From: Shinella kummerowiae
Lineage (GTDB): Bacteria > Pseudomonadota > Alphaproteobacteria > Rhizobiales > Rhizobiaceae
Assembly: GCF_009827055.1 (NCBI RefSeq)
Contig: NZ_WUMK01000006.1
Coordinates: 372,001-436,000, forward strand
Length of the DNA stretch: 64,000 nt
Reading direction: 5' to 3'
Each line of letters starts with the position of its first letter. Within the stretch, counting starts at the first letter, position 1. Below are positions 19,940 to 29,140 of this stretch, piece after piece. Below the pieces are notes generated by a model. The model worked only from the letters and a program-made list of their open reading frames with translations. It was not told the DNA's origin and ran no database searches. A program made the translations under genes and the position numbers.

Positions 19940-20385
19940 TTGATCGTTTCCTTGCCGGAGAGTTCGACGCCCTGCGCCTTCAGGCGGTCTGCCACGTCCT
20001 TGGGCATGTAGGTCTCGTCGTGCTTGGCAAGCACCGTATCGGCAACGAACAGCCCGCCTGTGCCGAAAGCCCCTTCCGCCACGACGCCCTGCCCTTCGCG
20101 GAAAAGGTCCGGAAGAATGCCGGTATAGGTCACTGGCACCGTCGCGAGCGTATCCGTCACCGTAAAGGTGATCGTCGACCCTTCGCCGCGCTTGAGCGTG
20201 CCGTTTTCGACAAGGCCGCCGAGGCGGATGCGCGTGCCCGGCGGCACATTGGCTTTGGCGATATCGCCCGGCACATAGAAATAGGCGATCGACTGGCTGA
20301 AGGCGAACATGACCAGCAGCACCGCTGCCACGAGGAAAGCGACGCCGCCGCCGATCACTGCCAGACGTTTTTGTTTGCGTGTCAT
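19936..20385 (-). CDS. cycJ: periplasmic haem chaperone CcmE/CycJ
   Basis: The product has 149 residues. A basic N-terminus ([18 protein letters not shown]) anchors it in the membrane, followed by the OB-fold. The haem-binding histidine lies in [11 protein letters not shown], matching the LAKHDxxYxP family signature. It carries haem from CcmC/D to the CycK/CycH lyase. It has four-base overlaps with cycH upstream and cycK downstream. Confidence 0.96.
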   Translation of the reverse strand: MTRKQKRLAVIGGGVAFLVAAVLLVMFAFSQSIAYFYVPGDIAKANVPPGTRIRLGGLVENGTLKRGEGSTITFTVTDTLATVPVTYTGILPDLFREGQGVVAEGAFGTGGLFVADTVLAKHDETYMPKDVADRLKAQGVELSGKETIK

Positions 20386-21530
20386 TGTCCGCTGCCCTCA
20401 GCCGAAATCGATAGGTCCCGGGCCAGTGCCAGAAGCTCTTTGCCGTTCTCGCTGTCCGCCGGGAAGGTCTTCAGCGCCGTCTGTAGCGCGGCCTCGGCCT
20501 TCGGCCTTTGATCCAGCACAACATAGGAACGGATGATACGCATCCATCCTTCGAAATTGTTCGGGTCGTCCTGCAGTTTCGCCGACAGGCTTTCCACCAT
20601 GCCGGCGATCATCTGCTGGCGATCCCCCGTCGACATATCCTGGGCCGCCACCACATCGTCCGCCGTCGGGTTGCCGAGCTGGCCTGCGGTCTCGCTGCCC
20701 TGCCCTTCGGCGAGCGTCGCAATGTGCCGGTTGACGAGCGGCAGCCAGGGCGCACCGGCCGGCGCTTCCCTGGCGATCACCTCGAAGGCGGCGCGTGCTT
20801 CCGCCCGCTTGCCGTCCTGCTCCAGCGCCAGCGCCAGGTAATATTTCGCGCGCGGATTGTCGGCCTTGAGCGTCAGCGACTGTTCGAGCTGCTTGCGCGC
20901 CTCGGCCGTGACAATGCCGCTCGACAGCGCAATCAGCGTTTCCGCATGGCCATCCAGGCGCTCCGTGCTCGGCCCCAGCAGGCGGATCGCTTGTGAAAAG
21001 GCGTTCGCCGAATCCTCCATCCGGCCACTGCGGTAATAGATAGGCGCCAGGAGATCCCAACCCGCCCCGTCGTCCGGGTTGCGCGCGAGATGGTTTTCCG
21101 CCCGGGCGATCAGGATGCTGATGTCGTTGCCGGGATTCGCAAGGCGCTCTGCGAGCGGCTGGGCCGGAAGATCCGGCCGGCCGGTCGCCAAGTAAAGACA
21201 GAGGCCGACAGCCGGCATGAGGAGGATGACGAAAGCCTGCGCCAAGCGGTTGCGACGCTCCGCCGGGTCCGCCTTGCCCTTTGTCTCGTCCTTCTTTGCG
21301 GCGATCAGCCGGCGCGCGACTTCGGCGCGGGCAAGCTCCGCTTCGCTGGCGCCGATCAGGCCCGTCGCCTCGTCCCGCTTCAATTCCTCGAGCTGGTCGC
21401 GATAGACCTCGACATCATGGCTGGCATCGCCCGCCGCCGCCACGGGACGTCGCAGGAGAGGAAGAAGCAGGACGGCGGCAACGGCGGCCGTCAGGATGGC
21501 GACAAGAATCCAGAAAAGCATGACAATCAA
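20382..21530 (-). CDS. cycH: cytochrome c maturation TPR protein CcmI/CycH
   Basis: The product has 382 residues. Two membrane segments (residues 5-25, and about 130-150 around [21 protein letters not shown]) flank a cytoplasmic leucine-zipper-like segment. The periplasmic remainder holds tetratricopeptide repeats ([57 protein letters not shown]). It captures apocytochrome c for the haem lyase. It is the first gene of cycHJKL; a near-palindrome (about 21536-21557) lies just upstream of its ATG. Confidence 0.94.
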   Translation of the reverse strand: MIVMLFWILVAILTAAVAAVLLLPLLRRPVAAAGDASHDVEVYRDQLEELKRDEATGLIGASEAELARAEVARRLIAAKKDETKGKADPAERRNRLAQAFVILLMPAVGLCLYLATGRPDLPAQPLAERLANPGNDISILIARAENHLARNPDDGAGWDLLAPIYYRSGRMEDSANAFSQAIRLLGPSTERLDGHAETLIALSSGIVTAEARKQLEQSLTLKADNPRAKYYLALALEQDGKRAEARAAFEVIAREAPAGAPWLPLVNRHIATLAEGQGSETAGQLGNPTADDVVAAQDMSTGDRQQMIAGMVESLSAKLQDDPNNFEGWMRIIRSYVVLDQRPKAEAALQTALKTFPADSENGKELLALARDLSISAEGSGQ

Positions 21531-21635
21531 TTACTGGAACGTCGGGACGTTTCCAATTCCCAACGGAACAATGACGCAAAATTGAGGCGTTTCGCCGCAA
21601 CGGCCAAACGATCATGCACCAGGAAGCGATCGGCT

Positions 21636-22064
21636 CTAGGACAGCGGCGCCCAGGCCCCGTCCGCGTTGCGGCAGGCAGCACCCCGCGTCGCCGTCTCGC
21701 GACCGTCCACGGTCAGCGTATGACTGTATTGCCGGCAGTTCTGCGAACCGACCTGATAGGGTGCCGCCGCAACGACCGAGCCGCTGATGCCGCTACCCTG
21801 CCAGACGACCGGCTGGCCGCCCGGTGCGGCTTCGAGCGCACGATATTCGGCCTCCAGTGCCCGCTGCATATCGGCTCTAGAGAGCTGGCCTGCCGTGTTG
21901 CGGCTGACAAGCCCGCCCTGCAATGCGGTGATATAGACGCCCGCGCCAGCCGGTACGGTGCCACCACCAACCGGCTCCTTGCCGCCTGATGTGGTCGTGC
22001 ATCCCGATACCGTCGCTGTTGCCAGAAGGAGGGGAAAAAAGGCGCCGCGCAAACCCGTCTTCAT
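21636..22064 (-). CDS. RT0821/Lpp0805-family surface lipoprotein
   Basis: The product has 142 residues from the Met at 22064. It has a lipoprotein signal with lipobox TVSGC, then a Gly-rich spacer, a short helical region (SRADMQRALEAEYRAL), and a C-terminal domain with paired cysteines (NCRQYSHTLTVDGR and AACRNADGAW). This is typical of small rickettsial/rhizobial outer-surface antigens related to the 17-kDa family. Function is unknown; it is probably outer-membrane anchored. It lies between feuQ and cycH on the same strand. An upstream in-frame Met at 22091 is possible. Confidence 0.75.
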   Translation of the reverse strand: MKTGLRGAFFPLLLATATVSGCTTTSGGKEPVGGGTVPAGAGVYITALQGGLVSRNTAGQLSRADMQRALEAEYRALEAAPGGQPVVWQGSGISGSVVAAAPYQVGSQNCRQYSHTLTVDGRETATRGAACRNADGAWAPLS

Positions 22065-22173
22065 CCGGTGGAACCGTCTCTCTTCACGCATGGGGCGGCG
22101 AACCGCCCGGCAAATCGTCCATCCCGCGATCCTCATATTCGCGAGCCCCTCCCTTGTTGCATTGTCCGCCGCC

Positions 22174-23592
22174 TCAGGCAACATCCTTTGTGACCGCCGG
22201 CAAAACCAGCCGCGCCAGCAGGCCGCCGCCTGAACCCCGGGAAAGCCCGAAGGTTCCCTGGTATTCCGAGGCGATCTCGCTGACGATGGACAAGCCGAGC
22301 CCGGTGCCCGGCTTGCTTTCGTCGAGCCGCTTGCCGCGCTTCATCGCCTCGCGGATCTGGTCCGGTTCAAGGCCCGGACCGTCATCCTCGACCTCGATGA
22401 CGATCCAGCTTTTGCGCGCGTCATCGCTGCCGCGAATCTCGACCGGCGCGACGAAGGCGCGAATGACGACCTTGGTGCGGGCGTACCGCGCGGCATTTTC
22501 CAAAAGGTTGCCGACGGTCTCCTCGACATCCTGCTGCTCCATCGCCAGCACCAGGCCGGGCGGATCGACGGAAAGCGGAAAGTGCGTGTCGGCGTTGAGG
22601 CGGCGCATCACGCGGACCAGCCGCTCCAGCACCTGTTGCGCCTCGGTGCGGGCGAGGACGGATTCACGCTGCGCGGCGATGCGGGCGCGGTTGAGGTAGG
22701 ATTGCACCTGGCTCTGCATCGCTTCCGCCTGCGTGCGCACCAGGTCGCCATGCGGGGCTTCCAGCACCCGCGATTCGTTGAGCAGCACCGCGATCGGCGT
22801 CTTCAGCGAATGCGCGAGATTGCCGACCTGCATTCGCGCCCGCTCGACGATGCGCCGGTTGCTGTCGATCAGCGCATTCACCTCGCTTGCCAAGGGCAGG
22901 ATTTCCCTTGGAAAATCGCCATCGAGCTGCTCGCTCTCCCCGGCCCTGATCTTTTCCAGCGCCTTGCGCGCCCGGTCGAGCGGCCGAAGACCGATCAGGA
23001 TCGCCGCCGCGTTGAGTAGCAGGCTGCCGAAACCGAAACCGGCAAGCGCGAGATAGAGGCTGCCGGAAAAATCATCGATATCCGCTTCCAGCACGTCGCG
23101 GTTGCCCACGACCCGGAAGCGCGCCGTGCGCCCCTCGTCGTCGAGCACCACTTCCGTCTCGCCGACCTCCACCTCGTTGCCGAAGGAATCGATGGTCGTG
23201 TAGAATCGTTCGTAGCGCGTGTCGAAGGGAATGGTATCCGTGTCGGCAATCGGTATGCTGCCCGTCCCGAGCGATGACGAGGTCAGCGTCTCGCTCGCTA
23301 GCGCCCCGCCGATCGGCTCGACGATCCAGTACCAGCCGGATTGCGGCTGGAAGAAGCGGAGGTCGCCAAGCTGCGGCGCGCCGGAAAGCCGCGTATCCTC
23401 GCCTGTCGAAACCGAATTGATGACGTTGTAGAGCTGGGCGCGCAAAAGGTCGCGAAAACTTTTCTCCGCGCTCTGGCGATAGAGCGTCGAAATGACCACG
23501 GCGATCACGATAAGAGCGACCGCCGCCCAAAGCGAGGCGAGAAGAAGAACGCGAAAGGTAAGCGAGCGGGAACGTCTGGCGTTATTTGCCAT
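22174..23592 (-). CDS. feuQ: sensor histidine kinase FeuQ
   Basis: The product has 472 residues. TM1 lies near the N-terminus (LLLASLWAAVALIVIAVVIS), followed by a periplasmic domain of about 140 residues and TM2 (LYLALAGFGFGSLLLNAAAI). HisKA contains GNLAHSLKTPIAVLLNES (His261). The HATPase has NLLENAARYA, DDGPGLEP and GTGLGLSIV. The start ATG overlaps the last codons of feuP. With FeuP it forms the rhizobial system known for controlling cyclic-glucan export and, in R. leguminosarum, iron uptake. Assignment rests on sequence style plus placement next to cycH, as in S. meliloti. Confidence 0.8.
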   Translation of the reverse strand: MANNARRSRSLTFRVLLLASLWAAVALIVIAVVISTLYRQSAEKSFRDLLRAQLYNVINSVSTGEDTRLSGAPQLGDLRFFQPQSGWYWIVEPIGGALASETLTSSSLGTGSIPIADTDTIPFDTRYERFYTTIDSFGNEVEVGETEVVLDDEGRTARFRVVGNRDVLEADIDDFSGSLYLALAGFGFGSLLLNAAAILIGLRPLDRARKALEKIRAGESEQLDGDFPREILPLASEVNALIDSNRRIVERARMQVGNLAHSLKTPIAVLLNESRVLEAPHGDLVRTQAEAMQSQVQSYLNRARIAAQRESVLARTEAQQVLERLVRVMRRLNADTHFPLSVDPPGLVLAMEQQDVEETVGNLLENAARYARTKVVIRAFVAPVEIRGSDDARKSWIVIEVEDDGPGLEPDQIREAMKRGKRLDESKPGTGLGLSIVSEIASEYQGTFGLSRGSGGGLLARLVLPAVTKDVA

Positions 23593-24253
23593 TGGCCGGG
23601 GCTTGCATCCGGTAGCCGAGGCCACGCACGGTCTCGATCAGGTCGACGCCGATCTTTTTGCGCAGACGCCCGACGAACACCTCGATCGTGTTGGAATCGC
23701 GATCGAAATCCTGATCGTACATGTGTTCGACCAGCTCGGTGCGCGATACCACCTCGCCCATATGGTGCATCAGGTAGGACAGCAGCCGGTATTCGTGCGA
23801 GGTGAGCTTCAGCGTCTCGCCGTTGACGGTCGCCTTCGATCCCTTGGTATCGAGCCGCACCGGCCCGCACACGATATCGGGGCTCGCATGGCCGGCGGCG
23901 CGGCGGATCAGCGCCCGGATGCGGGCGAGCACTTCCTCGACATGAAAAGGTTTTGCCACATAGTCGTCGGCGCCGGCATCGATGCCCGCCACCTTGTCGC
24001 TCCAGCGGTCGCGAGCGGTGAGAATGAGGACCGGCATCGTCTTGCCGTCGGCGCGCCATTTTTCGAGCGCGGTGATGCCGTCCATCTCCGGCAGGCCGAT
24101 GTCCAGGATGATGGCGTCATAGGGCTCGGTATCGCCGAGATAGTGGCCTTCCTCGCCATCGAAGGCCTGGTCCACCACATAGCCCGCTTCCTTCAAGGCC
24201 TCGCTGAGCTGCCGGCTCAGATTGACGTCGTCCTCGACCACCAGGATGCGCAT
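23582..24253 (-). CDS. feuP: response regulator FeuP
   Basis: This 223-residue OmpR-type regulator has acidic pocket EDD at 7-9, phospho-acceptor Asp51 in AIILDIGLPEMDG, and KPFHV with the conserved Lys. The winged helix includes LTSHEYRLLSYLMHHMGEV and TIEVFVGRLRKKIG. The 11-nt overlap with feuQ couples their translation. In S. meliloti FeuP activates ndvA and other envelope-adaptation genes; the same role is inferred here. Confidence 0.8.
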   Translation of the reverse strand: MRILVVEDDVNLSRQLSEALKEAGYVVDQAFDGEEGHYLGDTEPYDAIILDIGLPEMDGITALEKWRADGKTMPVLILTARDRWSDKVAGIDAGADDYVAKPFHVEEVLARIRALIRRAAGHASPDIVCGPVRLDTKGSKATVNGETLKLTSHEYRLLSYLMHHMGEVVSRTELVEHMYDQDFDRDSNTIEVFVGRLRKKIGVDLIETVRGLGYRMQAPANGK

Positions 24254-24301
24254 TCGCCCTCTTTCTGCTTCTTTCTTCCCACCGCAAACGACCCGGCAGT
24301 G

Positions 24302-24559
24302 CTACATCGGCACGCGTACCGTCACCTTGCGCGGCCGGGCATTGCCCTTGCCGGGCACCAGCACGGTCACCACGCAGGTATCGCCTTTCGGCTGCGCCGA
24401 AAGCAGTTCGCCACCGGTATCGGCCACCACCTGCGCCGCCGCGCTGCTGCAGTCGCCTGCAACCTGCACGACATTCCTGCTGGTGCCCGTCTCGACGGGA
24501 CCCGGCAGGATCAGGCTGGCCGCAAGTGCGGTTATGAGAAGTGGCGAGGCCATGAACAT
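24302..24559 (-). CDS. feuN: small secreted protein, candidate FeuN modulator
   Basis: The product has 85 residues. A signal peptide (MASPLLITALAASLIL) is followed by a small PepSY-like alpha/beta domain with two cysteines (VAGDCSSAAAQVV and KGDTCVVTVLVPG). It lies 48 nt upstream of feuP on the same strand and is probably the first gene of the operon. FeuN of S. meliloti is a small exported inhibitor of FeuPQ signalling. Size, export signal and position fit, but the identity is from memory of that system and not a confirmed match. A PepSY-type metallopeptidase-inhibitor-like protein is the alternative. Confidence 0.5.
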   Translation of the reverse strand: MFMASPLLITALAASLILPGPVETGTSRNVVQVAGDCSSAAAQVVADTGGELLSAQPKGDTCVVTVLVPGKGNARPRKVTVRVPM

Positions 24560-24634
24560 ACTTTCAGGTGCGGATCATTCTGATGCAAGCAATAAACGAT
24601 CCACGCTGAATGGCAAATGAATGGCCGTCCATGT

Positions 24635-24844
24635 TTACCCCACCCTCTGGCGTGCCAAAATCCGCCCGTAGAGCGCCAGCATACCGCCGATCGTGCCGAT
24701 GGCCGCGACGATCAGATCGGCAAGCTCCCCCTCGTCGCCCGCCGCCACATCGACACCAGCCGCATTGGCAAGCGAGGCGAGAATCGCGATCAGCGCGCCC
24801 CAGACGGTGCGCGACTGGTACCAGGCCTTCAGGTCGTCGTTCAT
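24635..24844 (-). CDS. holin-like small membrane protein at the end of the GTA cluster
   Basis: The product has 69 residues from the Met at 24844. A short polar N-terminus with WYQSRTVWG precedes TM1 (ALIAILASLANAAGV). A turn with acidic residues (AAGDEGEL) leads to TM2 (ADLIVAAIGTIGGMLALYG), and the C-terminus is basic. This is a common architecture among phage proteins lying beside endolysins, compatible with a class II holin. It sits 15 nt after gp15 and is probably co-transcribed with the GTA tail genes. The holin function is inferred from topology and context. Confidence 0.55.
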   Translation of the reverse strand: MNDDLKAWYQSRTVWGALIAILASLANAAGVDVAAGDEGELADLIVAAIGTIGGMLALYGRILARQRVG

Positions 24845-24859
24845 CGATTTTCCTCTCAT

Positions 24860-27800
24860 TCAAAGGGTGATCGTCGCGCGCGCGGGCAGACCGAACGGCA
24901 CCGCCCGGCCAAGCTGGCGCACACGAATGGAGATCGTCGTCTGCGGCGCGCCGAAATCGGCAAGCTCCGATGTCGTGGAATAGGTGAAGGCGGACGCGGT
25001 CGTATTCACGCTCCGCAGCACCGTCTCGCCCACCAGGATGTCAAGGCGATAGGCCTCCGACGGTTCATCGAGCGGGATATCGGCCGCCGCCCAATTGTCC
25101 GAATCGAATCGGCCGCGCCGAACCCAGGAAAACCGCACCGCGCCATCCGTCCCGCGTTTCCCGCGAAGATGCACCGGCGAAAACGGCGTCAGTGCCCGCT
25201 CGCCGCCGGCAAAGGCAAACGGCCCCTCTTTTCCTTGCCCCGCCCCGACAGGCTCGACGATCCAGTTGGAAAGCCGGCCCATCTCCTCCACATCCAGACC
25301 GAGCGGCCGGACGGCATCGTCGAGCAAAACCACCTGCGCCCCGGCCGCATGACCGGCCATCATGGCGTCGTCCGTACCGTTCAGCGCCCGCAACAGGCCG
25401 GTCAGCCGCCAGCGCTCCGGCGCAATCTCGCTCGCCCCGGTAAAGCCGACGATCTCCCACGCCCCGTTCCCGCCCTTGATAGCAAGACGGTTGGTGCCGT
25501 TCAGCACCGCAAGCGTCGATATCGAGGCGAGCCCGCCGGACATCATGTCGAGCAAGACCGTCCTGCCCGGATCGAATCGGCCGATAATGCCGGGGGCAAG
25601 CGGCTCGACCAGCCAGCCGATGCGTGCCGGCCGCTCGAGCCGTACGCGGGCGCGAAACCCTTCGCTCGTCAGCGAATTCGAGGCGATCATGGCGCGCCAC
25701 GGCCGCGCGTAGGCGGCGATACGGGCAAAATCCACTGCATCGCCAGCCCCATAGATCGGCAGGTCGAGCAACGCGATTTCCGGCGAGAAGGCATCGGCCG
25801 CGCCGGCACCGCGTGCCAGATTGCGCCGGCCGTCCGGCAGCACCGGTGCGGGATTTTCCCCCGCCGCAATCGCCCGCGCCTCCACCTCGCGCACCAGCCC
25901 GTCGGTGATGCCGGTGATCAGGAACCGCCCCTCGGGACCACCGGCCAGCCGCACGACGTCACCCGGTGTCACCCCAAGCGCCGTCGGCGGCAGGCGGAAC
26001 GTCAATCGCTGCCGCCCCGCACGCTGGTCGCGCAGGGCCGTTTCGACGCTAGTTGCAGCAGCCCCCGGATGCAGCACCGCCGGAAGTGCCAGCCGCAACG
26101 CCCGGTCATTGCCGCCGCCCATACGGCGCGAGCGGGCCGCGACACGCACATAGCCGCCCGCATCGTCGAAATGGTCGAGAATCGCCTCGCCGGCAAAGTC
26201 GCTGGCATGTCCGCGGCTCTCCTCGAACAGGGCCTCGTCCGGGCGCTCCGCAAGCACGTCGATCTCGACCGGCGGCAATGCCGATCTCTGCCGTGAACGG
26301 AAGACGAGCTTGCCATCCGCCTCCAGCGCATCGATCTGAAAGGCCTCCATCAGCGGCTCGATCAGGGTGCGCGCCGAGGTCTGCTCCGCCTGCACGAAAC
26401 CCGGCAGATCGCCGGCGACGCCCGAAACGTCGAAATCCGAAAATCCGTGATCCTTCAGGATGGCGGAAATGACATCCGCGGTCGTTCCGGCTCCGAGCCG
26501 CGCATTGAGCCAGTGCCCGCGCTGCCAGTTGAGACCGTCCGACCAGAGTGCGGTGTCCTCCGGAAAGGCCGGATAGGGCCGCGCATCCCAGGTCCACAGG
26601 AAGATATGGTCGGCATCGACCATGCCCTCTTCCGGCCCGCTTCCCTGCCACCAGCCGTGATGTGCATCGAGAAAACGCCGCTGCACCGCGTCGTTGCGCG
26701 CGCCGCCAGAATGGTAGGGCAGCGCGTTCTCCGAACTTTTGGGATCGACGAAGACATTCGGCTGGTTCGGCCCCTTGTCGATGGCCGGGCAGCCGAGTTC
26801 GGTGAACCAGATCGGCTTGGAACGCGGCACCCACGCGGTATGCGTCGGAAGTTCCGCACCGCCGACACCGCGCTCGTAATGATGGTTGCCCCACCAGCTT
26901 TCCAGGTCCTTGTAGCGGAAGACCCAGGGTTTCCCCGCCATGCCGTCGGTGATCGGCGCGCGGATCCGCGTACGACGCGCCGCCATGTCGGCATAATACC
27001 AGTCAAAACCCTCGCCTCGCGCAATCGTGCCGCGCATCGCCGCGGCATCCTCCGAATGCCGGAAGCCATCCGGATTGCCGCTGAGTGTATCTCCGTCCTG
27101 CCAGTCGGAAAGCGGCATGTAATTGTCGATGCCGATCGCGTCGATCGCCGGGGAGGCCCAGAGCGGATCGAGATGAAAGCGCACCTCGCTGCTGCCCGCC
27201 GGCTGATAGCCGAAATACTCCGTCCAGTCCGCCGCATAGGTGAGCTTCGTCGTCGGCCCGAGGATCGCCCGGACATCCGCCGCCAGCGTCGTCAGCGCCT
27301 CGACGAAGGGAAACTGTCCCGCTCCGTCGCGCAGCCAGGTCAGACCGCGCAGCTCCGATCCGACGATAAAGCCGTCGACGCCGCCGGCCGCCTGCGCCAG
27401 CAGCGCATAGTGCAGGATCAGCCGGCGAAACCCTTCGTCCCCCGCCGGCCCGTTGACCGTCTCGCCGGAAATGGAAAAATCCCCCGCATCCGCGCTCCCG
27501 ACAAAGGCCTCGACCTGCGTGCGCGCCGCGCTGGTGCCGTTTGTCGATGGCGGGTGGCAGGTGATGCGCCCGCGCCAGGGATAGTGCGCCTGCCGGGTTC
27601 CGCCATAGGGATCCGGAAGCGCATTGTCCGCCGGCACATCCATCATCAGGAACGGATAGAGATAGACCTTGAGGCCGCGCGCCTTCAGGTCCTTGATCGC
27701 CGCGACGACGCTCGCATCGGACGGCGTGCCACCATAGGCCGGCCCGCCACCGCTCCGGCTGACCAGCGTGGCGCTGCCGCGAGTCAGACCGGAAACGCGC

Positions 27801-28696
27801 CACGGCCGGCTTTCGGCCTCGCGCGCCGCGATCTCGACGCCCGGCACGATCCGGCAGTGACCGGCGCGAAGGTCCGTACCGAACCAGGAGACCACCAGCC
27901 CCACCCGCTCCAGGTTCGGGCACAGCGCCTGCAATTCGTCGATCGAGGCCTCCCAGTCGGTCGCCGCGGTCAGCGTGTTGCGGTTGATGTTGCGCCCCTT
28001 GCCGGCGCCGAGCTTTTCCGTGACCAGTCGCGGGTCGTAGCCATGCTCGCTCGAGCCGGGAATGAGCGTGACCGCACGCACCTTGCCCTCCAGCGAGCCG
28101 ACCGGCTTCAACACCTCGAACTGCATAACGGGCACGCGATTGCCGAACGTATCGAGCGGCAGGCGTTCGAAGACCGCGTAGGCAAGCCCGCGATAGGCCG
28201 GCACATTGCCCGCCCCCTGCTTCGCCTCGATCAGCGGATCGGGCAGTTGCGTGGCGGTCCCGCGATGCAGACGCATCTCGATCGACGTGAGGTCAAGTTC
28301 CCGGCCGTCCGCCCAGACCCGACGAATGCCGGCGATCGGCCCCTCGCAAATGCCCACCGCGAAGTTCGCGAAATACCGAAACGTCTCCACCCGCGGCCCG
28401 CTCGCCTTGCCGCCGGCCCGCTCGACCGTCACCTCCTCCTCGAAGCGTGTCGCCCAGATCAGCGTGCCGCCGACGCGCGCCGTGCCGTAGACGCGGCTCA
28501 CCGCCGTGCCCTCCTCCGCGCCCGGCACGCGCCCGTCGTTCAGCCGCGCGCCGGAAATCGTGGTGCCGCCGTTGATCAGCGCGCGGTCGACCATCGAGCC
28601 GGCCAGCGCGCCCGCCGCCCGCCCGAGAATGGCGCCGAACGGGCCGAAGACGCTGCCGAGCGCGGCGCCAGCCGCCTGGAAAAGAAGGGTCGCCAT
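24860..28696 (-). CDS. GTA host-specificity/baseplate multidomain protein (gp15)
   Basis: This 1278-residue protein matches the size and order of RcGTA gp15. The N-terminus (FQAAGAALGSVFGPFGAI) is the Gly/Ala-rich segment seen in phage tail-tip proteins. The middle carries a glycoside-hydrolase-like TIM barrel region (GIDNYMPLSDWQDGD, PIWFTELGCPAIDKG), and a phage-tail/hub domain follows (about 750-1000). The C-terminus has the receptor-facing beta domains. In RcGTA this protein forms the central baseplate hub that contacts the host surface. An ATG with GGAG upstream lies 3 nt after the gp14 stop. Confidence 0.93.
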   Translation of the reverse strand: MATLLFQAAGAALGSVFGPFGAILGRAAGALAGSMVDRALINGGTTISGARLNDGRVPGAEEGTAVSRVYGTARVGGTLIWATRFEEEVTVERAGGKASGPRVETFRYFANFAVGICEGPIAGIRRVWADGRELDLTSIEMRLHRGTATQLPDPLIEAKQGAGNVPAYRGLAYAVFERLPLDTFGNRVPVMQFEVLKPVGSLEGKVRAVTLIPGSSEHGYDPRLVTEKLGAGKGRNINRNTLTAATDWEASIDELQALCPNLERVGLVVSWFGTDLRAGHCRIVPGVEIAAREAESRPWRVSGLTRGSATLVSRSGGGPAYGGTPSDASVVAAIKDLKARGLKVYLYPFLMMDVPADNALPDPYGGTRQAHYPWRGRITCHPPSTNGTSAARTQVEAFVGSADAGDFSISGETVNGPAGDEGFRRLILHYALLAQAAGGVDGFIVGSELRGLTWLRDGAGQFPFVEALTTLAADVRAILGPTTKLTYAADWTEYFGYQPAGSSEVRFHLDPLWASPAIDAIGIDNYMPLSDWQDGDTLSGNPDGFRHSEDAAAMRGTIARGEGFDWYYADMAARRTRIRAPITDGMAGKPWVFRYKDLESWWGNHHYERGVGGAELPTHTAWVPRSKPIWFTELGCPAIDKGPNQPNVFVDPKSSENALPYHSGGARNDAVQRRFLDAHHGWWQGSGPEEGMVDADHIFLWTWDARPYPAFPEDTALWSDGLNWQRGHWLNARLGAGTTADVISAILKDHGFSDFDVSGVAGDLPGFVQAEQTSARTLIEPLMEAFQIDALEADGKLVFRSRQRSALPPVEIDVLAERPDEALFEESRGHASDFAGEAILDHFDDAGGYVRVAARSRRMGGGNDRALRLALPAVLHPGAAATSVETALRDQRAGRQRLTFRLPPTALGVTPGDVVRLAGGPEGRFLITGITDGLVREVEARAIAAGENPAPVLPDGRRNLARGAGAADAFSPEIALLDLPIYGAGDAVDFARIAAYARPWRAMIASNSLTSEGFRARVRLERPARIGWLVEPLAPGIIGRFDPGRTVLLDMMSGGLASISTLAVLNGTNRLAIKGGNGAWEIVGFTGASEIAPERWRLTGLLRALNGTDDAMMAGHAAGAQVVLLDDAVRPLGLDVEEMGRLSNWIVEPVGAGQGKEGPFAFAGGERALTPFSPVHLRGKRGTDGAVRFSWVRRGRFDSDNWAAADIPLDEPSEAYRLDILVGETVLRSVNTTASAFTYSTTSELADFGAPQTTISIRVRQLGRAVPFGLPARATITL

Positions 28697-28699
28697 GGC

Positions 28700-29140
28700 T
28701 CAGAAAGGCTCCGGAAAACGGAAAACGCCGGCGATACGCCGGCGCCAGGAGGGCACGAGCGGCGATTCGATGACCGCCGCCTGCTCATATGCATGGATGA
28801 AGCGTTCCTCGGGTGCGGCGATGCCGGCATGTTTGGCCGCCACGCCCGCCCGCCAGCGGAAAATCAGGAGATCGCCCGGCCGCAGCTGGGACGGCGGCAG
28901 CATCGCCCCGCAATGGCGCGTCGCGGCATCGAGCAGCCGCTCCTCGCCTGCCCGCTCCGCCCAGTCCATCGCATAGGGCGTCGGCACTTCGGGCTCGACG
29001 CCGTAAAGCTCCCACCACACGCCACGGATCAGCCCGAGACAATCGCAGCCGACGCCCTTCAACGAGCCCTGATGGCGATAAGGCGTGCCCACGAAGCCAC
29101 GCGCGACGGCAACCACGCGATCGGCAAAGACTTCACTCAT
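28700..29140 (-). CDS. GTA NlpC/P60 cell-wall peptidase (gp14)
   Basis: The product has 146 residues from the ATG at 29140. The catalytic Cys lies in GVGCDCLGLIRG and the His in AAKHAGI, giving the NlpC/P60 Cys-His pair. A conserved GTPYRHQG precedes it. In RcGTA gp14 is a tail-associated peptidase that opens recipient peptidoglycan. It overlaps the gp13 stop by 8 nt. Confidence 0.92.
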   Translation of the reverse strand: MSEVFADRVVAVARGFVGTPYRHQGSLKGVGCDCLGLIRGVWWELYGVEPEVPTPYAMDWAERAGEERLLDAATRHCGAMLPPSQLRPGDLLIFRWRAGVAAKHAGIAAPEERFIHAYEQAAVIESPLVPSWRRRIAGVFRFPEPF

